20,174 bases of DNA from JAAZHN01 sp964605575. GTDB lineage: Bacteria > Bacillota_I > Bacilli_A > RF39 > UBA660. This document shows, in pieces, positions 14,601-20,174 of this stretch. Within the stretch, counting starts at the first letter, position 1; each line of letters opens with the position of its first letter. The DNA is taken from positions 1-20,174 of the forward strand of contig CAZSDG010000014.1 of NCBI GenBank assembly GCA_964605575.1, given 5' to 3'. A program made the translations under genes and the position numbers. The notes under the pieces were generated by a model. That model saw nothing but the letters and a program-made list of their open reading frames with translations. It had not been told where the DNA came from and did no database searches.

Positions 14601-17600
14601 TACTTTTACCAAAACCAACAATCATATAGATAGTTTTCTCTTTACCTCTTTCAATTGTTATTTGGTTTCTTAAACTAATAATTGGATCTAAGGAAGCTCC
14701 TAAGTATCCTGATAAATCTTTTTGCAATCCTGCTGGATTAGTCGCACTATTACCGCGACCAATAAATTTAACGCGATCAGTTTCAAATTGGTATTCAGAA
14801 TCTGCTCCATCAATTAATAAACGATTAATTAAGTAATAAGTACTCGGTGATGTTTTGGACTTTCTTCTCATTATTATTGAGTTTGTTTCATGATCATACT
14901 CAGTTTTAATAAATAAATTATTATAAACTCTATGAGCTATATCATCATTATTATCACAAATAATTGGTTCCATATATGAAGTTAACTCTAACTTACGATC
15001 TTTTTTAGAAGAGTTTCTAAATGTTATCTTCCTAATTTCGGCATGATCCATCTTCGCAACTACGACTTCAGTTGTAGTCATAATTCCATAATCAGAACGA
15101 ACAAATTTAATTCTATCTAGATTAAATACTACTTCATATTTATCAGGTTTAATATTCATTGGAGCATAGGTGTTAGACCAGGTTTTATTTGATTCTAAAT
15201 CTCTAATATATAGGAACATTCCATAATCTTGTTCAGTAATTTTACGATATCTATTTAATTGAATTGTACGATATCTACTAAAACCGTTACCACGATCATT
15301 AATCAAAACACTATATTTAGCATTAGATAAAACAGATATTTCTGGCACTGATGAAATATGCTTAAATATTCTCATATCATTAGCAAACGGTTCTTTTTCA
15401 TAAGTATATTTTTTATAACGCATTGATTTAATATTAATAACTGGTTTAATTTGGACCTTTTCTTTATTTAAAATTTCAAAGGTACGATTGTTTATATCAC
15501 CCATAAATAGGTGTTGTAAAACATTCTCATGCAGATAATTAGCTAAAGCTCCAAGAATCATTCCTTGATGGTGAGCATAATAAGCATAAACCGTAGCTTT
15601 ATCATCAACATCATAAGATTCATAAAAGCCATATTCGCCTTCCAAACCTAAATTTTTGAATTTCTTTAAGTTATTTAAGACATCTTTTGGAAATTTAGTT
15701 ATTGCCAAAATTGAACTGTATGGCGAAATAACAATTCTACTTACTGGTTCTTCTTTTAATCTTAAATATGGAATTCCGAAAGCTCTATATTTATAATTTT
15801 GAGCATCATCTAATTCATTATAAGCAGACTCAGATATCCCCCAAGGTAATTTACGATTGATTTTTTTCATATATTCTTTTTGAACATCATGACAGAAATG
15901 ATAACTTTCATCAATTAAAGTATTAGGATGAGTATACATATATAATAATGGCATAAAGTATTCAAAAGCTGTACCTGACCACGATAATAATCCTTTTCGG
16001 TTATTATGAGCAGTTAAAGTTTTATCTAATTGAAACCAATGATGACTTGGTACATCGCCCTTAGCAATTGCAACAAAACTAATAATTCTTGATTCACTAG
16101 CAAACTTATTATAACAATATGGCTCTAATCTTTCCTCATCATCATTAAAACCAATGCTAAAGACATCATCATCAGAATAAAGTTCACTAAAGTCTGTTTT
16201 TTTAATTAATTTTTCTAGACATTTCTTTAAATCTTCATTATTACCGTATCTAGCAACGTATTCTTTAGCAATTATCATACTAGCAACAAGGTTTGCACTG
16301 TCAACTGATGAAACAAAGTTTGGAGCTAGAACTTCCATTGTTTTGACATCATACCAATTATATAAATGTCCATTCCATTTATCTAATTTTTCAATTGAAT
16401 CAACAATTTTCTCTAACAAAAACATTGCTTCAGAAGGATCAATAATCTTTAATTCTGCCGCAGCAACAACGGATGTTAAAGAGAAACCGATATTGGTTGG
16501 TGAGGTTTTATAATCATCTTTAATACTACGGTTTAATTGATAATTATCTGGAATTAAATAATTATTTTCTTCTGTTAGTCTTTCACCAAAGAAATTCCAA
16601 GTTCTCTTAGCAATATCATATAAATAGTGTTCACTTTTATTGTTAATATCAATGTTTATTCTCATCATATCTTTACTCATTAAATAAGCTAATAAAGGAG
16701 CAATATAAAATAATAAAGCAACACCAATACTAACATAAATATTTCTTTGAGTTAATAGAGCTATTATAATTATTAACAATCCATAAACATAGTTTAACCA
16801 AAACTGCTTCACTACATTACCAAGATTTGATTTAACTGTTTTTTCAGCATCTTCTGCTGTAATCCAGTTTAATAAATGCTTTTTACTAACAAACATTCTA
16901 TGTAGTGCTCTAACAAATGAATTAACATATAAATAAGCATTAAATGGAATACTTGTAAATACAGACGCTCCTCTTAATAGGATTGCTTTTCCTCCGTATG
17001 TTAAAACGTTATAATACTTAACAGTTATTCCATTTTTTCTTCTTAATTTTAGACGACCAAAAATATAAAATAATGATGGCATCGAGGTTGTAAATATTGC
17101 CAATAAAATCCACCAGCCAGGATGAGTAACAGAAGAAATGAAGGCTAATATTAACATTAAAGCTAAGAAGAAATCTAACATTCCCCTTCTTAAGTTATCA
17201 AATATTTTAAATCTTGAGATTAATGATATTTTATTTTTTACTTTATTATTATGATAGTCACGTACATTACCAAACATCCAAGTAAATATTTGCATGTCGC
17301 CTCTTGCCCATCTTGAGCGTCTTGAAGCATCAATTAAATATTTAGAAGGGAAATCATCAATTAACTCAACATCAGTAATATTGGCACACCTTATATGTGC
17401 CCCTTCAATCAAGTCATGACTTAATATTAAATTATCTGGAAAGCGATATTTTAAGACTTTTTGGAATACTTCTAGATCATATATACCTTTACCAACAAAA
17501 CTTCCTTCATTAAAAGCATCTTGATAAAAGTTCGGAGTAATTGTGTTATATGGGTCAAACCCTCCTACTCCAGCATATATTTGAGTAAATAAAGATTTAT

Positions 17601-19329
17601 TTGTTGAATCGATATCAACAGCAATCTTTGGTTGCATAATTCCATAACCACTTATAACTTGAGTACCCTCATCATTTAACACCGGTTTATTTAATGGGTG
17701 CGCCATTGCCGCAACTAAAGTTTTAGCACTGTTAAGAACCAATTTAGTATCAACATCTAATGTAATAACATATTTAATATTCTCTTTAAAATCTTTAAAT
17801 GAATGACCAACAAACAACTTATTTTGATTTTTTTCTGATAAGTTACCTAAAATTAAGTCATTAAAATGAGTTAAAGCCCCTCTTTTTCTTTCATGACCTA
17901 ACCAAGTTCCTTCGCCTGGATTAAAGAAACGACGGCGATAAACAAAATAAAATATCTTTTTGCCATATTTTTTATTTAACTCATCAACTTTTCTATGACC
18001 AGCTTCAACAATTGAATCTTCGGTGCCGATTGTTTCTGTTTTTTCTTCCGAACAGTCTCCTAATAATGCAAAATATATATTTTTTGATTTGTTTGATAAA
18101 TAGTACATTTCTAAACTATCTAGAACTTCATTTACTTTTTGACCATTTTTTATAATAGTTGGAATTACTACCATAGTTTTTTGATCTTTAGGAATTCCTT
18201 TTGAAAAGTCCATCTTTAATAAAGGTTTGCTTGGAACAGTATCTTGAATCATTTTATTTAATAAAACGATTACTATTTCACTAATTGGTATCAAAAGAAC
18301 TAAAAAAGCAATTAGACGATATTCAAATAAATATTTACTAAGTAAAAAACTAATACCTAAAGTAAAAAAGGCAATTCCGAATAAATACCAGATTGCTCTT
18401 GCTTTGGCTTTCATTGGTTTAAATAAATATTCTCCTATATGTCCTTCTTTTTCTAAAATCATATTGATATAGTCAATGTTTGACATTTTCTTTTTCTTTG
18501 ATCTTTCAATTACGGCGTTACGATATTCATTTTTAGAAGTGTCGTCCATCTTCGAATATTCTGGATCCTTCATTAGAGCTAATTCAACTTGACTAACGCT
18601 CTCATATATTTTATCTGCTTTAATTAATCCAACTTTTTTTACAGTGTAAAAAGCATTATTTATTAAAATACCAGCCTTAGCGTTTTCTACGTGTTCATTA
18701 TAAATAATGTCTCTTAATGCCAGACCATTTTCAGTTAAAGCCTCATTTAATTCCTTAAAAATTGCTGGACTATTTTCGCCCATTTCTCTTAATTGTTCAT
18801 TAAAATAAACAATATAACTAGAGGTAGTTTTTTCATTTATGTTTAAATAACTATTTAAAGTAACATTTCTTCTAATAGCTAAGTCTTCAATCATTCTATC
18901 AATTAAGAAGTCTATTTCTTTCTTTTCTTTTAATTTATTACTTTCGCTTAAACAAACATCACTTATTTTATCAATTAAAATAATACTTATTAAAATTGGA
19001 ACTAAACACAACTCTTGATATAAGAAAACAATATCATTTTCTTTTTGATATTTAGTTAACTCTTTTAAAATTATTGCTTCATTTATTCGATAATTATTTT
19101 CTTCTAATATTTTTTCAATTATTGAATATAAATCAACGTTTTTATTTATATATTTAAGACTTTTTGTATCTTTTAAAAATCCCAAAATATTAGGTTTTTG
19201 TTCAATAATTAAGTAATAATTATCTAGTATCCATTCATTAGTTATACCAACAAAGAGATGGTTATCAGTCATCTCTAATAATTTCTTATAATGATTTGTA
19301 ATAATCTTAAAACTTTTTTTAACACGCAT
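11665..19329 (-). CDS. Cyclic beta-1,2-glucan synthase-like membrane enzyme (GT84-GH189-like-GH94)
   Basis: A 2554-residue protein with the domain order of NdvB/ChvB/Cgs. N-terminal helical region to about 305; two membrane segments about 308-355; a GT84-type glycosyltransferase with ITLDVDT (Asp525, Asp527) and RWARGDMQ (673-680); further membrane segments about 700-910; a middle glycoamylase-like domain (now GH189 in the Agrobacterium enzyme) with TSPTNIG near 940 and GHLYNWYD near 987; then cellobiose-phosphorylase-like GH94 sequence with GGDWNDGM (Asp2235, Asp2238), NGGQYTHAVSWY and WTWYTGSSAW (Thr2461-Ser2463). In the characterised proteins GT84 uses UDP-glucose to build beta-1,2-glucan, the middle domain closes rings by transglycosylation and GH94 trims chain length by phosphorolysis. 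All these motifs appear intact, so activity is plausible. ATG 19329 has AGGAGTG upstream. It heads the operon with pgi and pgm. The product could be linear rather than cyclic. Confidence 0.9.
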   Translation of the reverse strand: MRVKKSFKIITNHYKKLLEMTDNHLFVGITNEWILDNYYLIIEQKPNILGFLKDTKSLKYINKNVDLYSIIEKILEENNYRINEAIILKELTKYQKENDIVFLYQELCLVPILISIILIDKISDVCLSESNKLKEKKEIDFLIDRMIEDLAIRRNVTLNSYLNINEKTTSSYIVYFNEQLREMGENSPAIFKELNEALTENGLALRDIIYNEHVENAKAGILINNAFYTVKKVGLIKADKIYESVSQVELALMKDPEYSKMDDTSKNEYRNAVIERSKKKKMSNIDYINMILEKEGHIGEYLFKPMKAKARAIWYLFGIAFFTLGISFLLSKYLFEYRLIAFLVLLIPISEIVIVLLNKMIQDTVPSKPLLKMDFSKGIPKDQKTMVVIPTIIKNGQKVNEVLDSLEMYYLSNKSKNIYFALLGDCSEEKTETIGTEDSIVEAGHRKVDELNKKYGKKIFYFVYRRRFFNPGEGTWLGHERKRGALTHFNDLILGNLSEKNQNKLFVGHSFKDFKENIKYVITLDVDTKLVLNSAKTLVAAMAHPLNKPVLNDEGTQVISGYGIMQPKIAVDIDSTNKSLFTQIYAGVGGFDPYNTITPNFYQDAFNEGSFVGKGIYDLEVFQKVLKYRFPDNLILSHDLIEGAHIRCANITDVELIDDFPSKYLIDASRRSRWARGDMQIFTWMFGNVRDYHNNKVKNKISLISRFKIFDNLRRGMLDFFLALMLILAFISSVTHPGWWILLAIFTTSMPSLFYIFGRLKLRRKNGITVKYYNVLTYGGKAILLRGASVFTSIPFNAYLYVNSFVRALHRMFVSKKHLLNWITAEDAEKTVKSNLGNVVKQFWLNYVYGLLIIIIALLTQRNIYVSIGVALLFYIAPLLAYLMSKDMMRINIDINNKSEHYLYDIAKRTWNFFGERLTEENNYLIPDNYQLNRSIKDDYKTSPTNIGFSLTSVVAAAELKIIDPSEAMFLLEKIVDSIEKLDKWNGHLYNWYDVKTMEVLAPNFVSSVDSANLVASMIIAKEYVARYGNNEDLKKCLEKLIKKTDFSELYSDDDVFSIGFNDDEERLEPYCYNKFASESRIISFVAIAKGDVPSHHWFQLDKTLTAHNNRKGLLSWSGTAFEYFMPLLYMYTHPNTLIDESYHFCHDVQKEYMKKINRKLPWGISESAYNELDDAQNYKYRAFGIPYLRLKEEPVSRIVISPYSSILAITKFPKDVLNNLKKFKNLGLEGEYGFYESYDVDDKATVYAYYAHHQGMILGALANYLHENVLQHLFMGDINNRTFEILNKEKVQIKPVINIKSMRYKKYTYEKEPFANDMRIFKHISSVPEISVLSNAKYSVLINDRGNGFSRYRTIQLNRYRKITEQDYGMFLYIRDLESNKTWSNTYAPMNIKPDKYEVVFNLDRIKFVRSDYGIMTTTEVVVAKMDHAEIRKITFRNSSKKDRKLELTSYMEPIICDNNDDIAHRVYNNLFIKTEYDHETNSIIMRRKSKTSPSTYYLINRLLIDGADSEYQFETDRVKFIGRGNSATNPAGLQKDLSGYLGASLDPIISLRNQITIERGKEKTIYMIVGFGKSKEQVMNIVQTFKNKNVINERAFEVATIMANVSSKMVNITAGDMRIYNTMLNYLYQTSKISINEERIELLRKNVLGQKNLWKFGVSGDRPIILVDVKSIEDISIVKEVLHAFEYYKSKSIFIDLVFLNAEDPDYAEIIAKQIEDEKYHMYAINSFHKIPGSIYVVEREEVTEEEYVLLSMTARLKIDAGKYLTLYQYIEELQKLNTISDLEQYQLKDSIPIPYKEKEMDFFNGYGGFVNDGKEYLIVDKNTPTVWSNVIANQKFGTIVTNNNCGFTYSENSREYKLTSWTNDTLLNDLSEAVRINDANINYDLVKHGFGYSEFKAEVDDLDISYTTFVAKEESIKFYKYTVKNTDVGERKFKFTFFINPTLGVSEDKTGRHILCDYHDDYNLITLKNVYHEGFKHLTTFVASTEELTNYSIDKVLFKEIENEITLKPGEEKEFAFMLGTYTDNNIEKYLKYQNIRTVNKELAQVKDHWQEKLGKIQVKTPDKSFNHMLNGWLLYQSLSSRLFAKAGYYQVGGAFGFRDQLQDSMNICLIEPEITRKQILINASHQFEAGDVLHWWHVYNRFGLRSRYKDDYLWMVYATSEYIRTTGDYSILDEQVPYVVGKELESYEMERGMEFTYTEHTDSLYTHLEKALHKSMSELGENGIPLMGGGDWNDGMNEIGKKGKGTSVWLGFFLYFMINKFMEFTKVHLPKADLKKYQTFNEKMVESLQTNTWDGEYFLRAFFDSGNKVGSKDNEECSIDLISQSFSILTDIATPEQRKTILEAVENKLVDKENKIVKLLTPAFQNNPENPGYIMNYPEGIRENGGQYTHAVSWYVMALIESGLNDKAFEIYQMVNPINHALNKEDVLKYQTEPYVVAADIYSNKDYPGRGGWTWYTGSSAWFYRVGIVDILGFHKEADKLYINPNVPTKWKEFTIDYQYQDTKYKIKVIRSKTKKDLVIDKKKTTKKYIPLVNDKIIHNVEVYIEDKND

Positions 19330-19358
19330 TGTATCAACACTCCTATTATACTGAAAAT

Positions 19359-19386
19359 ATTATACCATATAGCCCCATAATATCAA
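19359..19386 (-). promoter_or_regulatory. Promoter of the glucan synthase operon
   Basis: On the minus strand TTGATA (19381-19386), 16 bases, TATAAT (19359-19364), with TGG before the -10 (extended -10). It lies about 30 bases before the start codon, directly after the BspA-gene terminator. Confidence 0.8.
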
Positions 19387-19413
19387 AATAAAAGAGTTTT
19401 AAAAAACTCCTTT
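19386..19413 (-). terminator. Terminator of the BspA-like gene
   Basis: On the minus strand AAAGGAGTTTT pairs with AAAACTCTTTT (one G-U) with a very short loop, followed by ATTTT. It starts about 18 bases after the stop codon and its tail touches the -35 of the next promoter. Confidence 0.75.
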
Positions 19414-19431
19414 AATATTTAATAAATAAAA

Positions 19432-20174
19432 TTAAGGCACATATATTGTTACATTACCTGTTCTACCCTCATCACTTAATCTTGCATTTATAAATGTTTT
19501 AGCATCATTATCTTTTACTATTATATTTATTCCTGAAGTTATAGATGAAAACATATTGCCGTCATCAGTAACATTTGAAAAATCAAAATTTTGCATATTT
19601 AAATTTATCAATTTTGTACAGTCGGAAAACATTCCCAAAAATATAAAGTAATTATGTCCAACCGCAGTTAATTTTGGAGTATAAAAGGAACTCAAATCTA
19701 AACTGGTAAGTTCCTGGCAATTAGCAAACATTCCGGACATATTTTCAACATTAATCGTATTGAAAGAAGATAAATCCAGTTCGACAATTGACGTACAGCT
19801 AGAAAACATATTGGACATATTAGTAACCTTGTCTGTTTTTAAGTTTTGTAAATTAAGAGATTGAAGAGAGTAACAATGACTGAACATATTGGACATATCA
19901 GTTACATTTTCGGTGTCAAAACTGCTGATATTAACTTCTTCTAAATAATAACACCCAACAAAAAGACCATTCATAGAAACAACTTTGGAAGTATTGAAAC
20001 TGGATAAATTCAAATGAGTAAATCCAGTTTTAATATTACGGAAAAAACCAAACATATGATCCATAAAAATCAGATTACTTGTATCAAAATTGCTAAGATC
20101 TAACACTTTCAAAGACATACATCCAGCAAACATATACTGCATATCAGTTACTTTGCTAGTATCAAAATTGCTTA
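19432..20174 (-). CDS. BspA-like leucine-rich-repeat (DUF285) surface protein, C-terminal part
   Basis: The frame stays open to the window edge (SNFDTSKVTDM before the first Met at 20142), so the N-terminus, any signal peptide and the true start are outside. About eight repeats of roughly 25 residues are visible with consensus 'L(D/N)LSSFDTS.VT.M..MF..C..L', the pattern of DUF285/BspA-type repeats found in Mollicutes, Firmicutes and Bacteroidetes surface proteins; homologues bind host or bacterial surfaces. The seventh repeat carries an insertion (GHNYFIFLG). After the last repeat there is only a short cap (NIIVKDNDAKTFINARL...GNVTIYVP) and a TAA: no LPxTG sorting signal and no membrane helix. 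Anchoring, if any, must be N-terminal (lipoprotein or membrane segment) or the protein is secreted. A hairpin terminator follows. Confidence 0.9.
   Translation of the reverse strand, partial: SNFDTSKVTDMQYMFAGCMSLKVLDLSNFDTSNLIFMDHMFGFFRNIKTGFTHLNLSSFNTSKVVSMNGLFVGCYYLEEVNISSFDTENVTDMSNMFSHCYSLQSLNLQNLKTDKVTNMSNMFSSCTSIVELDLSSFNTINVENMSGMFANCQELTSLDLSSFYTPKLTAVGHNYFIFLGMFSDCTKLINLNMQNFDFSNVTDDGNMFSSITSGINIIVKDNDAKTFINARLSDEGRTGNVTIYVP

Overview
The window is AT-rich and reads with the standard bacterial code. TGA is used as a stop at the ends of at least three minus-strand genes (2086, 7369 and 10479), which argues against a Mycoplasma-type code. Strong Shine-Dalgarno sites, TTGnnn-17-TATAAT promoters, hairpin/U-tract terminators, encoded CCA ends on tRNAs and Firmicutes-like protein sequences point to a low-GC Firmicute. 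The large uncharacterised helical proteins, the BspA/DUF285 repeat protein and the very AT-rich codons suggest an uncultured gut Bacilli lineage related to Mollicutes. That placement is an inference.

Layout. 1-98: 3' part of tRNA-Leu(UAA) and its terminator. 169-1122 (+): a CaCA-family cation/Ca2+ antiporter, whose end overlaps head-on with the operon from the other side. 5339-1115 (-): a compact run of tRNA-Arg(CCU), a 1053-residue uncharacterised helical protein with a Cys-containing C-terminal motif, a 69-residue OB-fold/cold-shock-like protein and an EEP-superfamily nuclease/phosphatase; no terminator separates the tRNA from the first gene. 5340-5788: a small Cys-rich protein gene (+) and a long imperfect hairpin. 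5789-6734 (-): a small membrane protein and an HD-domain phosphohydrolase, each with its own promoter. 6844-6998 (+): tRNA-Met with promoter and terminator. 9076-7057 (-): an operon of a coiled-coil/acidic/helical cytoplasmic protein and a 95-residue helical-repeat protein. 19386-9111 (-): a tightly overlapping operon of a giant cyclic beta-1,2-glucan synthase-like enzyme, glucose-6-phosphate isomerase and phosphoglucomutase/phosphomannomutase. 20174-19386 (-): the 3' end of a BspA-like leucine-rich-repeat protein and its terminator.

How the genes fit together. The clearest pathway unit is the 7.7-kb glucan synthase gene with pgi and pgm. The two small enzymes interconvert fructose-6-P, glucose-6-P and glucose-1-P, so they can either supply glucose-1-P for UDP-glucose, the donor used by the synthase, or recover the glucose-1-P that its GH94 domain releases by phosphorolysis. 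A UDP-glucose pyrophosphorylase is not in the window. The other two multi-gene units (1053 aa + OB-like + EEP; 549 aa + 95 aa) have no recognised pathway. They are the most likely places for undescribed biology, but nothing in the sequence fixes their function.
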